The position numbers were made by a program, and so were the translations under genes. The notes under the pieces were generated by a model. The model had not been told where the DNA came from. It did not search any database and saw only the letters and a list, made by a program, of their open reading frames with translations. Below are positions 17,984 to 26,597 of a stretch of DNA of 64,000 nucleotides, one piece after another. Location of the stretch: contig JAEUQC010000015.1 of assembly GCA_016789905.1 (NCBI GenBank), positions 43,237-107,236 of the forward strand, written 5' to 3'. The stretch comes from Bryobacterales bacterium (GTDB lineage Bacteria; Acidobacteriota; Terriglobia; Bryobacterales; Bryobacteraceae). Numbering within the stretch: the stretch's first letter is position 1; every line of letters starts with the position of its first letter.

Positions 17984-19345
17984 ATGTCCGACAGCACAAC
18001 AAGGCGTTTCTTTATGGGTGCGGCCGCCGCCGCTTCCGCCATGCGCGTTTCCGGCGCCAACGAAAAGGTAAACCTGGCCATCGTCGGCCTGGGCGGGCGT
18101 GGCTCAGATCATCTGCGAAACTACATGCGCATTGCGGAGGCGCGCGTGGCCGGGCTGTGCGACGTGAACCAGGCGGCGCGGGAAAAGGCGCAATCGGCAC
18201 TGCTGCGCGGATCCAGCGAAAAGGCGAAGGAATTCGCCGATATGCGCGAGGCCTTTGCCGATTCAGCCATCGACGCTGTTTCCATCGCCACGCCGAACCA
18301 CTGGCACGCGCTCGCCGCCATTTGGGCCATGAAGGCGGGCAAGGACGTTTACGGCGAAAAGCCCGCCTGTTACAACATCTATGAGGGGCTGAAGTTGGTG
18401 CAGGTGGCCCGTGAAACCAGGCGGATGCTGCAGATCGGTTCCCAGCACCGTTCGAATCCCATGAAGATCAAAGCGATGGAGGCAATCCAGGGCGGCCTCA
18501 TCGGCAAGGTCTATCAGGCCAAAGGGCTCTGTTACAAGCGGCGCAAGTCCATCGGGCGCAAGCCGGATTCACCCACCCCGCCCGGCGTGAACTGGGAGAT
18601 GTTCCTGGGCCCGGCACCTCTTCGCCCATTCAACGAACTGCGCTTCGCCTATAACTGGCACTGGTTCTGGGACACCGGCAACGGCGACATCGGCAACCAG
18701 GGCGTGCACGAACTGGGCCTCGCGCGTTGGGGCATGGGCGATCCGGAGTGGCCGAAGACGGCCTATGCCCACGGCGGCAAGTTCGCCTATGACGACGACC
18801 AGGAAACGCCAAACACGCTGACCGCGGCCTTCGATTTCGGCGGCCGCGAACTGGTGTTTGAAGTTCGCGGTCTGCTCACCGGTGCGGAAGGCGCCGTGCC
18901 CCGCGGGCCGCGCCAGGGTCCCGCGCCCGCCGAACCCGCCCCCTCCGCCACCACGCCCCGCGGCGCCGCGCCGCTCAACATCATGGTTGGAAATCTCTAT
19001 TACGGCACCGAAGGCTGGGCCGCCATGAGCGACGCCGGATTCCAGGCCTTCAAAGGCGATAGCAATGAGGTGGTGATGGAGGAGCGCGCCGTGCGCGGAC
19101 CCGGCGGCGGCGACCCCACCGGCCTGCACATGCAGAACTTCCTGGCCGCCGTCAAATCGCGGAACTACAAGGCTCTGCACGACGAAATCGGCATCGCCTA
19201 TCTCAGCGCCTCCATGTGCCACCTGGCCAACATCAGCTACCGTGTTGGCCGGAAACTGACGTTGGCCGCGGGACCCAAATTCGTCAACGATCCCGAAGCC
19301 AACAAACTCCTGACGCGGGACTACCGTAAGCCCTACGTCGTCTAA
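17984..19345 (+). CDS. Gfo/Idh/MocA-family oxidoreductase with twin-arginine-like leader
   Basis: 453 residues. The ATG at 17984 was preferred over a TTG six codons upstream because it yields a clean leader (TTRRFFMGAAAAASA), a twin-arginine-type signal. A Rossmann NAD(P)-binding motif follows (VNLAIVGLGGRGSDH), then the family motif KPACYNIYEG in place of the canonical EKP block (GEKPACYN) and a C-terminal alpha/beta sandwich domain. Such exported Gfo/Idh/MocA proteins are abundant in Acidobacteriota and Planctomycetota, and are thought to act on sugars or sugar derivatives. A Pro/Ala-rich insert (about residues 310-333) interrupts the C-terminal domain. A hairpin follows the stop codon. Confidence 0.92.
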   Translation: MSDSTTRRFFMGAAAAASAMRVSGANEKVNLAIVGLGGRGSDHLRNYMRIAEARVAGLCDVNQAAREKAQSALLRGSSEKAKEFADMREAFADSAIDAVSIATPNHWHALAAIWAMKAGKDVYGEKPACYNIYEGLKLVQVARETRRMLQIGSQHRSNPMKIKAMEAIQGGLIGKVYQAKGLCYKRRKSIGRKPDSPTPPGVNWEMFLGPAPLRPFNELRFAYNWHWFWDTGNGDIGNQGVHELGLARWGMGDPEWPKTAYAHGGKFAYDDDQETPNTLTAAFDFGGRELVFEVRGLLTGAEGAVPRGPRQGPAPAEPAPSATTPRGAAPLNIMVGNLYYGTEGWAAMSDAGFQAFKGDSNEVVMEERAVRGPGGGDPTGLHMQNFLAAVKSRNYKALHDEIGIAYLSASMCHLANISYRVGRKLTLAAGPKFVNDPEANKLLTRDYRKPYVV

Positions 19346-19353
19346 CGGCGCCC

Positions 19354-19374
19354 GGCGCGAAATCACTTCGCGCC
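19354..19374 (+). terminator. Hairpin just after the oxidoreductase gene
   Basis: An 8-bp perfect inverted repeat (GGCGCGAA / TTCGCGCC) with a 5-base loop begins 9 bases after the stop codon at 19345. There is no T-tract on either side, so it may be a factor-assisted terminator or an mRNA 3'-end stabiliser rather than a classical intrinsic terminator. Confidence 0.5.
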
Positions 19375-19543
19375 GTGGCCACCGGTCACATCCCAACGGA
19401 AAACACACCGCTGACTGGATCAGCAACGAATCGGCACCGCAGGAATTGGAACGTTCGTTCGAGCTCCGTCACGGCCTTGGGGAGAGTGTAGCGCGAAACC
19501 CGCGCCCGCTGACGCATGATAAGCTAGCGGGTCGAAAGCGAAT

Positions 19544-20575
19544 ATGAGCAAATTTCTCGTCGGAGTTACGCCGGATTTCGCCGTCGAGGCCAAGGGCCTC
19601 TATGAGTCGCAACTCGCCGCGAAACTCACCGCGGCCGGCGTCGATTGGGAGTTGATGCCCGAACTCCCCGGCAATGCGGTTACAACGCCCATCGCCGATC
19701 GCTACGACGCCATCTTCGCCCTTGCCTCCTGGTTTCGCGCTGATGGCGTCGCCGGCTGCCGCCGTTTGGCGGTCGTTGCGCGTTGGGGCGTTGGCTACGA
19801 TCGTGTCGATACGCAGGCGCTCACCGAAAACGGCATCGCCTTGGCCATCACGCCCAACGCCGTGCGCACGCCCGTCGCCGAGGCCATCTTTACCCTCATG
19901 CTCGCCGTGGCCAAGAACCTGCGCCTGCAGGACCAGGTCACCAGGGCGGGGAAGTGGCGCGGCGATCTGCCCCGCATGGGCGTGAATCTGCGCGGTCGCG
20001 TGCTCGGGTCGGTGGGTTGCGGCAACATCGGCAAGGAGATGTTCCGCCTTGCCAGTCCGTTCGGCTTCTCCCGTCTCATCGCTTATGACCCATTCCTCAC
20101 GCAATCGCAAGTGGATGGTCTCGGCGTCGAACTCGTCTCTCTCGACCGCGTGATGGCGGAGTCCGATTTCGTCACCGTCAATGCCTTCTTGAACCAGCAA
20201 ACCACCGGCCTCATCGGCGAACGCGAACTGCGCCTGATGAAACCGAATGCCTATTTCATCAACACCGCTCGCGGGCCCATCGTCGATCAAGCCGCGTTGA
20301 TTCGCCTGTTGCAGGACAAGGCCATTGCCGGCGCCGGCCTCGATGTTTACGAAACCGAGCCCCCGCCGAAGGATCTGCCCTTGTTTGAACTCGATAACGT
20401 CGTGCTCACCCCGCACGCCTTGCCGTGGACGGAAGAAATCGCGCGCGACAACAGCCTGGAAGCCTGCGACAACATGCTCGCCGTCTCCCGCGGAGAGGTG
20501 CCGCCCGGTCTGGTCAACCGCGATGTCGCCGCCAACCCGCTCTTTCAATCAAAGCTTGCGGCCTGGAGATCCTAG
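19544..20575 (+). CDS. D-isomer-specific 2-hydroxyacid dehydrogenase
   Basis: 343 residues of the NAD-dependent 2-hydroxyacid dehydrogenase family (phosphoglycerate dehydrogenase-like). The Rossmann motif GSVGCGNIGKEMF is present. The catalytic residues are visible as Arg in FINTARGPIVDQAAL, Glu in DVYETEPPP and His in LTPHALPW. It reduces a 2-keto acid or oxidises a 2-hydroxyacid; the specific substrate is not predictable. The following aldolase gene starts directly at the next base after the stop, so the pair may form a hydroxyacid/aldol pathway step. It is the first gene of a run of nine nearly gapless plus-strand genes. Confidence 0.92.
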   Translation: MSKFLVGVTPDFAVEAKGLYESQLAAKLTAAGVDWELMPELPGNAVTTPIADRYDAIFALASWFRADGVAGCRRLAVVARWGVGYDRVDTQALTENGIALAITPNAVRTPVAEAIFTLMLAVAKNLRLQDQVTRAGKWRGDLPRMGVNLRGRVLGSVGCGNIGKEMFRLASPFGFSRLIAYDPFLTQSQVDGLGVELVSLDRVMAESDFVTVNAFLNQQTTGLIGERELRLMKPNAYFINTARGPIVDQAALIRLLQDKAIAGAGLDVYETEPPPKDLPLFELDNVVLTPHALPWTEEIARDNSLEACDNMLAVSRGEVPPGLVNRDVAANPLFQSKLAAWRS

Positions 20576-21355
20576 ATGAAACCCAATAAATTCAAGCAGT
20601 CCATCGCCGCCTCCGGCACCGCCGCCGGCCACATGATCAGCGATTTCGGCACCCGCAATATCGCCCGCATCGTCGCCGCCGCCGAACCCGATTTCGTCAT
20701 GATCGACATGGAGCACACCGGCTACGATACCGAGCGCATCGCCGACCTCTGCGCCTGGTTCCGCGCCACCGACATCGCACCCTTCGTCCGCGTCCCGCAG
20801 GGCCTCTATCACTTCTGCGCCCGTACTCTCGACGCCGGTGCGCTCGGCATCATGGTGGCCAACGTGGAGACCGCCGCCCAGGCCAAGGAGATTGTTGATG
20901 CCTGCAAGTACGCCCCGCTCGGCCGTCGCGGGGTCGCCCTTGGCTGCGCCCACAACGATTTTGTGATGCCCGATCCGGTCGAGTATTTCGAGTACGCCAA
21001 CGCCAACACCACCGTCATCGCCATGATCGAATCCCCAATCGGTGTCGCCAATGTCGATGCTATCGCCGCCACACCCGGCGTCGAGGTGCTCTGGGTCGGC
21101 CACTACGATCTCACCCAAGCTATGGGTATCCCTGCTCAGTTTGACCATCCCGATTTTCTCGCTGCCCTTAGTGCCGTCACTGCCGCCGCCCGCAGGCACG
21201 GCAAGCAAGCCGGCATTCAACCCGGGCGCTTCGAGGACGCCGAACAGTGGCGCCGCCTCGGCTTCAACGTGCTTAGCTGGAGCATCGATTTTGCTGTCTA
21301 TCGCGCCGCGCTCGTCAGCGCCTTGCGGCAGGTTCGCCATATACTGAAGTCATAG
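20576..21355 (+). CDS. HpcH/HpaI aldolase/citrate lyase-family protein
   Basis: 259 residues with the TIM-barrel motifs of 2-dehydro-3-deoxyglucarate/4-hydroxy-2-oxoheptanedioate aldolases: FVMIDMEHTGYD, FVRVPQG, LGIMVANVETAAQAKEIVDA in split form, the metal-binding MIESPIGVANVDAI and EVLWVGHYDLTQAMG. These enzymes cleave or form 2-keto-3-deoxy or hydroxy-keto acids with a divalent metal ion. The ATG directly follows the dehydrogenase stop codon, and its own stop TAG shares one base with the GTG start of the radical SAM gene (TAGTG). This physically links central-type metabolism to the modification cluster downstream. Confidence 0.92.
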   Translation: MKPNKFKQSIAASGTAAGHMISDFGTRNIARIVAAAEPDFVMIDMEHTGYDTERIADLCAWFRATDIAPFVRVPQGLYHFCARTLDAGALGIMVANVETAAQAKEIVDACKYAPLGRRGVALGCAHNDFVMPDPVEYFEYANANTTVIAMIESPIGVANVDAIAATPGVEVLWVGHYDLTQAMGIPAQFDHPDFLAALSAVTAAARRHGKQAGIQPGRFEDAEQWRRLGFNVLSWSIDFAVYRAALVSALRQVRHILKS

Positions 21356-22161
21356 TGGACTATCCGATAGTAGACGGACGGGTTCAAACCCGGGCGCTCG
21401 AATATCACATTACCGATCACTGCAATTTACGCTGTGACCACTGCTGTTCCTTCTCGCCCATTCTCAAAAAGTGGCTTGCCGATCCCGCCGCGTTCCGCGA
21501 AGATCTCCTCGCCGTCCGCCGCGTTGTCCGGCCGTCGTTCCTCAAAATCGTCGGTGGTGAACCGTTGTTGCATCCGCAATTGGAGGAACTGCTGGCCATT
21601 GCCCATGAACTGCAAGTCGGCGCTCGCATCCAACTGACTACCAACGGTCTGCTGCTTCGCCAGCTCTCGTCTCGCTCCTGGGACTGCATTCAAATGCTCT
21701 CCGTATCTCTCTATCCCGAACCGTCTCTTCCGCGAGATCTCATTCGCCACGTGGCCCGCGAAGCCGCCCGCCGCAACGTGGAAGTCAGTTGGAAAATGCA
21801 GGATAAGTTCACCTGCCTGGATCGTTCCTCGCTCGCCACCCCCGCCGAAGCCGCCAGCACATTCGCCGGCTGTTGGATTCGCCACCGCTGTAACTCCATC
21901 AAGGACGGCCGGTTCTACTCCTGCACCCGCCCCCAGTACATCCGGAAATTCGCCGCCGATCCGCAACGCTTCGCCTCCGACGGCGTCCCCGTCCTCACCG
22001 CGGACGCCGCGCGCATTCGCCAGCATCTTACTCAGTCCGAACCGCTCCACTCCTGCTTTCTTTGCAACGGCGGCGACGCGCCGCTCGACACCCACCGCCA
22101 ACTTACCCCCCAGGCCATCGGCGCCAAACGGAACTTACTCGTCACCTTGACTGCGCCATGA
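21355..22161 (+). CDS. Radical SAM protein with partial SPASM-like C-terminus
   Basis: 268 residues starting at GTG 21355, whose G is the last base of the previous stop codon. The 4Fe-4S/S-adenosylmethionine motif CxxxCxxC is at Cys23, Cys27 and Cys30 (HITDHCNLRCDHCC), and the GGE motif follows (LKIVGGEPLLHPQ). The C-terminal third contains further cysteines (AGCWIRHRCNSI, YSCTRPQYI, CFLCNGG), which look like a SPASM/Twitch-type auxiliary cluster site. SPASM radical SAM proteins modify peptides, sugars or small molecules. No precursor peptide is seen next to it, so the substrate is open. It overlaps the next gene by 4 bases (ATGA). Confidence 0.88.
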   Translation: MDYPIVDGRVQTRALEYHITDHCNLRCDHCCSFSPILKKWLADPAAFREDLLAVRRVVRPSFLKIVGGEPLLHPQLEELLAIAHELQVGARIQLTTNGLLLRQLSSRSWDCIQMLSVSLYPEPSLPRDLIRHVAREAARRNVEVSWKMQDKFTCLDRSSLATPAEAASTFAGCWIRHRCNSIKDGRFYSCTRPQYIRKFAADPQRFASDGVPVLTADAARIRQHLTQSEPLHSCFLCNGGDAPLDTHRQLTPQAIGAKRNLLVTLTAP

Positions 22162-22814
22162 ACGCGATCGGCCAGGCTCTGTTGAACGTACTTGGCCGCC
22201 TGCCGGCCGCCCCGGAGGTCCCGGTCGCCGTGAGCGGCGGTTTGGATGCCTGGGTCCTCGCACTCTTGCTCCGCCACTTGGGCCGCCGAGTGCGCGCGTA
22301 CACGCTCGTCTCAAACGTCCCCGGCTACTGCGAATGGGAACGGACCCAATCGTTGGCCAAACAGTTCAACGTCCCGCTGGAGCCGGTTCCCGCACCGGAT
22401 TTCCATTCCGCCCTTCCCCGTTTCCTCCGGGTCACACGCACACCGATCTATAGTCTGCACCCTGTTTCCAAACTCCTTCTCGCCGAAGCCTTCGCCGCCC
22501 GCGGCATTCCCTGGGTTGTCACCGGCGACGCCGCCGATCAGGTCTTCCGCTGTGAGTCCCAGTGCGATCTCCTCCCGCTCACCGAGGCCTGTTTCGCGCA
22601 TTGCCATGTCCAACTCATCACTCCCTTCCTCGCCCCGGAAGTCCAATCCCTCTGTCTCATCCCCGATCCCGCCAAGCTTCCCCTGCGTGAACTCGCTGCC
22701 TCCCTAGGTATCCCGCCCATTCCCAAATCCCCGGCCATCTTTCCCGGCGAATCCATTCTCCTGAAAACGTCCAACATGCTGGAGGCTCGCCCATGTGCGG
22801 CATCGCCGGATTGA
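22158..22814 (+). CDS. Stand-alone asparagine-synthase-like PP-loop ATP pyrophosphatase
   Basis: 218 residues from the ATG at 22158 (the open frame extends upstream only inside the radical SAM gene). The PP-loop reads VAVSGGLDAW at residues 24-32, where the normal SGGxDS has Ala in place of the final Ser. A second asparagine-synthase motif, VVTGDAADQVF, is present, but there is no N-terminal glutaminase domain. It resembles the synthetase half of AsnB, which adenylates a carboxylate before amide formation. It could use ammonia or an amine, or be a pseudo-enzyme partner for the complete AsnB encoded next. Its 3' end overlaps that gene by 22 bases. Confidence 0.75.
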   Translation: MNAIGQALLNVLGRLPAAPEVPVAVSGGLDAWVLALLLRHLGRRVRAYTLVSNVPGYCEWERTQSLAKQFNVPLEPVPAPDFHSALPRFLRVTRTPIYSLHPVSKLLLAEAFAARGIPWVVTGDAADQVFRCESQCDLLPLTEACFAHCHVQLITPFLAPEVQSLCLIPDPAKLPLRELAASLGIPPIPKSPAIFPGESILLKTSNMLEARPCAASPD

Positions 22815-24487
22815 TCCGTTACTCCGGCCTCACCCCCGCCGATCACTATCGCGCCGCCCGGCTTCGATCCTTGTTGCACCACCGCGGTCCGGATGGCGAC
22901 GGCCTTGCCTTCACCCACGTCGCCGCCCTCGTCCAGACGCGCCTGGCGCTGGTTGATCCGGCCGCCTACTCCCTCCCCTTGCAGTCGCTCAACGGCCGCT
23001 ACACGCTCCTCTTCAATGGCGAAATCTACAACCATGACGCCCTTCGCCAGGAACTCGCTCCCTTCACCAATTTCCAGACGCGTACCGATTCGGAGGTCGT
23101 CCTCGCCGCCCTGCTCCGTTGGGGCCATGCCGCGCTCTCCCGCCTGGAGGGCATGTTCTCCCTGTTCCTTTGGGACAATGAAGAACACACTGGCTTCGCC
23201 GCCGTCGACCCGCTATCGGTGAAGCCGTTTCTCTATCACGCCTCGGAAAGTCAGTTTGCCTTTTCTTCTGAGGCCGGACCCTTGATTGAGACCGATATTC
23301 TCCCCTTCCGGCCGGGCGAAGAGGCAATCTGTGAGTACCTCACAGCCCCCTATTTCAGCGGAGCGCGCGAACTCCCGTTCACCAATTTGCGCCGCCTGTT
23401 GCCGGGCCACTGCCTGGAACTCCACAACGGCCGCGTCACCACTGCAATATACTCGCTCCCACGCCCGGAAGCACCTCCCCTTCTCACCGCGCTCGGCCGG
23501 GCCGTTTCCTCCCATGTCCGTGCCGATTCTCCAGTCGGCCTCTTTCTCTCCGGCGGTGTCGATTCCAGCCTCCTCGCCGCTCTTGCCCCGGAACCCCTGC
23601 CCGCCTTCACCATCCGCTACCCGCACCGCGCCGAACACTACCGTGACGCTCTCATTGTCACCAGTGACGATCTTCCCTTCGCCCGCCGCGTTGCCGAAAT
23701 GTTCGCTCATCCCCACCACATCGTTTCTCCTTCGAACTTCGGCGAAGCGTTGGAGCGCACCCTTCGGACGAACGATCTCATCGCCGCCTGGGAACAGGAA
23801 GTCTCCCAGAATGTTCTTGCCCACGCCGCCTCGGCGCACGTGAAAGCCGTGCTGGTCGGGGACGCCGCCGACGAAACCCACTACGGCTACTCCTTTCTGC
23901 TCCACCCGCAACGCCTCACCTCCCCCCGCCAGTTGCTCGACTATTTCGGCCATCTGCCCGTTCGGCTGCCCGCCGCGCACTTCGTCGATAAATACCTCGC
24001 CTTCACCCACTCCCAGGGGCACAACTGGCATTCACCGGACGATCAGCGCCTCGCCATCACCTGCCTTATTCGCAACTTCTGGCTCACCCGTCTGCTCCAC
24101 AATGGAGACATTCATCTCATGGCCCACGGCGTCGAAGGCCGTGTGCCCTTCGCCCATCCGGAGGTCTTGGCCTGTGGCGAACAAGTCCCCCTCTCGGCCG
24201 CGCTCCTCCACGGCATCGAAAAACACCACCTGCGCTCCGCCGCCTCCAGTGTTCTCCCTCCCGATATCGCTTGGCGTCCAAAATCGGCGCTCACCAAGAA
24301 CCTCGCCGCTCGCGGTATCATTCACACGTTGTTTCGGAAATACTGGGCCAGCCATGGCGCGCTCATCGAACCCTACGTTCATGCCAATGAGGTCGCCGCG
24401 CTCGGTCCTCCCGTTGATGATCGTGAGGCTGGTCTCCGCTTCCGCCTCCTCGCCCTGCTGGTCTGGTTCGCGCGCTTTTCGTCATGA
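22793..24487 (+). CDS. AsnB-type glutamine amidotransferase/asparagine synthase-like protein
   Basis: 564 residues. The class II glutaminase domain starts with the catalytic Cys2 (MCGIAGLIR) and has the RGPDGDG, NGEIYN and DSEVVLA motifs. The C-terminal synthetase domain has an intact PP-loop SGGVDSS at 253-259 and VLVGDAADETHYGY. It would transfer glutamine-derived ammonia to an activated carboxylate. Housekeeping asparagine synthase is possible, but position inside a cluster of modifying enzymes and glycosyltransferases suggests a dedicated amide-forming role. The start overlaps the previous gene by 22 bases and the stop overlaps the next start by 4. Confidence 0.88.
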   Translation: MCGIAGLIRYSGLTPADHYRAARLRSLLHHRGPDGDGLAFTHVAALVQTRLALVDPAAYSLPLQSLNGRYTLLFNGEIYNHDALRQELAPFTNFQTRTDSEVVLAALLRWGHAALSRLEGMFSLFLWDNEEHTGFAAVDPLSVKPFLYHASESQFAFSSEAGPLIETDILPFRPGEEAICEYLTAPYFSGARELPFTNLRRLLPGHCLELHNGRVTTAIYSLPRPEAPPLLTALGRAVSSHVRADSPVGLFLSGGVDSSLLAALAPEPLPAFTIRYPHRAEHYRDALIVTSDDLPFARRVAEMFAHPHHIVSPSNFGEALERTLRTNDLIAAWEQEVSQNVLAHAASAHVKAVLVGDAADETHYGYSFLLHPQRLTSPRQLLDYFGHLPVRLPAAHFVDKYLAFTHSQGHNWHSPDDQRLAITCLIRNFWLTRLLHNGDIHLMAHGVEGRVPFAHPEVLACGEQVPLSAALLHGIEKHHLRSAASSVLPPDIAWRPKSALTKNLAARGIIHTLFRKYWASHGALIEPYVHANEVAALGPPVDDREAGLRFRLLALLVWFARFSS

Positions 24488-25644
24488 ACATTCTCTTCGC
24501 TCTCATTCCGGAGAAGGGACATGTCAATCCCTGCGTCGGGCCCGCGCAGGCGCTCGCCGCGCGCGGCCATCGCGTTGTTGTCGCCGCCCCCGGTGATATT
24601 GGCGAGCAGTGCGCCGCTGCCGGATTAACCTTCATCGACGGTCTGCTTCCTCGTCTTCCCTCCGAACGGCCCACCCACGGCGCCGCGCTCGTTGCCCTAA
24701 TTCAGGATCCGCCCCGCCTGGCCCTCTGGATCGAACAACTCCTGCTTGGCGGCTTCGCCCCGCAAGTCGAACTCGTCCGCCAATGTATCCAACGCGTCGC
24801 CGCTGATGTCGTCGTCATCGATCCCCTCTATTACCCGGCCGCCCTCGCCGCTCATAGCCTGAACGTCCCCTGGGCCTCCGTCTCAAACTCGTTGAATCCC
24901 GTGCTCCCTCCCCGCCTCGAAAGCGTTTTGCTCCAAACCCTGCGCGGCCTCGCCCCGCGCCGCGCCTCCCTCTTCGCCGGCTACGGGCTGCACGCTTCTT
25001 TCAGCGGTGCCGATGTCCTGTCTCCCTTTCTGAACATCGCCTTCACCACCGAAGCCCTTTGCGGTGCCGTCCCCGGCGTCGAATTGGTTGGGCCGTCCTT
25101 CCCCCTGCATCGCCGCGGCGATGAAGTCCCCCTTCTCCCCCTGCCCCCGGGCCGGCCCATTGTCTACGCCTCCTTCGGAAGCCAGATCTATCATTGGCCC
25201 GAAATCTTCTCCAAACTCCGCGCCGCCGCCCAGTCCCTCAACGTTTTCCTCGTCCTCGCCGCCGGCGACCTGGCGGACACGCTCGCCCCGGATTCCAACT
25301 GTCACGTCTACCGCTACGCCCCCCAGCGCGAAATCCTCTCCTATGCCCAGGTGTTCGTCACGCACGGCGGCGCCAATAGCTTCATGGAGTCCATTGCCGC
25401 CGCCGTCCCCATGTTGCTGTCCCCCATGTGCAACGACCAGTTTCACCAGGCGTATTTCCTCAATCGCGCCGGCATCGGTGTTCATGCTGACTTGCGCGAG
25501 ATGACGGTCCAGGAAATCGCCCGCGCGCTCGCCGCGCTCCTTGCCGATGGCCCGCAACGCCAGGCCGTGACGCGCTTGGCCCGGTCGTACCAGGGCAATG
25601 GCGCCTTGCTCGCCGCCGCCCGCATCGAAAGGCTCGGGCGATAG
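24484..25644 (+). CDS. UGT/MGT-type (GT-B fold) glycosyltransferase
   Basis: 386 residues of the UDP-glucuronosyl/MGT-like family. The N-terminal motif is NILFALIPEKGHVNPC, and the C-terminal donor-binding block contains VFVTHGGANSFMESIAAAVP followed by CNDQFHQAYFLNRAGIG. Such enzymes (macrolide, flavonoid, zeaxanthin and rhamnosyl transferases) attach sugars to small acceptors, lipids or peptides, which fits a natural-product-like pathway better than cell-wall synthesis. The donor and acceptor cannot be told. It overlaps asnB-like by 4 bases and the GT2 gene by 1 base. Confidence 0.92.
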   Translation: MNILFALIPEKGHVNPCVGPAQALAARGHRVVVAAPGDIGEQCAAAGLTFIDGLLPRLPSERPTHGAALVALIQDPPRLALWIEQLLLGGFAPQVELVRQCIQRVAADVVVIDPLYYPAALAAHSLNVPWASVSNSLNPVLPPRLESVLLQTLRGLAPRRASLFAGYGLHASFSGADVLSPFLNIAFTTEALCGAVPGVELVGPSFPLHRRGDEVPLLPLPPGRPIVYASFGSQIYHWPEIFSKLRAAAQSLNVFLVLAAGDLADTLAPDSNCHVYRYAPQREILSYAQVFVTHGGANSFMESIAAAVPMLLSPMCNDQFHQAYFLNRAGIGVHADLREMTVQEIARALAALLADGPQRQAVTRLARSYQGNGALLAAARIERLGR

Positions 25645-26597
25645 TGCGCATTCCCATCGGCATCACCGCGCGCAACGAAGCAGCCAATATCCTCGCCCTC
25701 CTGGCCTCTCTCCGCGCCGCCGTCCGCCATGCGGAGTTGGCCCTGCTGGTGGAATACGAACTCCATCTGCTGCTCAACGATAATGACGATCACACCGCCG
25801 CGCTTCTCACCGGCGACGCAGGCATCCAAATTTGGAACACTCGCGGTGGCATCGTGGAAGCCCAGCGTGCCCTCGCCGCCGCCCGGCCCGCCGCGCCTTT
25901 CCTCATCTTTACCGACGCCGATATTCTCATCCATCCTCACACCATCGCCGAACTCACCGCAACGCTGCTCACCCGCCCCGAGGTTGAAATCGCGTATGCG
26001 GAGAAGTTCCCTCTTCAGCCTCGCCGCCGCTCGCCGCTTGCCCGCGCGCTCTATCTTTACAATCTCCATGAGGGCTACCAGACCCGTCGCAACTACTGCA
26101 ATGGCCAGTGCTTCGCCATTCGCCGCTGGCACATTCCACGGCCCTCGGAACTCACCTGGAACCCGCGCGCCGATAACCCATTTCTTCACTTAGCCGCCGG
26201 TATCCGGACCGACGATATCTTCCTCTCCCGGGACCTGCTTCGCCGTGCCGGCCCCAACGCGTTCCATTGCACGCCCGCGGGCATTCAGTACCGCCCGCCG
26301 GAAACCCTCCTCGGCATGTTCCGCAAATACCAGCGCATGCGCCTGGAAATTGAACGGCTGCACCACTTCTTTCCCGCCTCTGCGGCCGTCCACTCCCGCT
26401 GGGGCCGTCGCTCCGTGGACATCTCACTCCTCGCCGGCGCGCCCCTCTCGCAAAAGGCCTGCTACGGCATCTTCCAGGCCGCGCTGCTGCTCTGCAAAGC
26501 CGCCTATCACGCCCAGCGGCTCTATTACACATATATCTCGCGAACGCCTTGTCCCACGTGGCTCCCGGTAACGGAGTCCAAGGAGACGCTTCTGTAG
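25644..26597 (+). CDS. Glycosyltransferase family 2 (GT-A fold)
   Basis: 317 residues starting at GTG 25644 in a TAGTG overlap. The N-terminus shows the GT2 fold start (IPIGITARNEAANILALLASL), and the metal-binding DxD-like motif is in FLIFTDADILIHP. Further conserved stretches, such as NGQCFAIRR and DDIFLSRDLL, fit the acceptor side. Two different glycosyltransferases in a row suggest that the cluster product carries at least two sugars or a sugar plus another group. No membrane anchor is seen, apart from a weakly hydrophobic C-terminal stretch near residues 275-290. The stop overlaps the next GTG by 1 base. Confidence 0.85.
   Translation: MRIPIGITARNEAANILALLASLRAAVRHAELALLVEYELHLLLNDNDDHTAALLTGDAGIQIWNTRGGIVEAQRALAAARPAAPFLIFTDADILIHPHTIAELTATLLTRPEVEIAYAEKFPLQPRRRSPLARALYLYNLHEGYQTRRNYCNGQCFAIRRWHIPRPSELTWNPRADNPFLHLAAGIRTDDIFLSRDLLRRAGPNAFHCTPAGIQYRPPETLLGMFRKYQRMRLEIERLHHFFPASAAVHSRWGRRSVDISLLAGAPLSQKACYGIFQAALLLCKAAYHAQRLYYTYISRTPCPTWLPVTESKETLL

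Noticed and set aside
21355..22161. A RiPP precursor peptide beside the radical SAM gene
   Set aside because: No small frame with a leader-core pattern was found in the short gaps 19346-19543, 27335-27343 or inside the overlaps; the cluster could still have a distant precursor.
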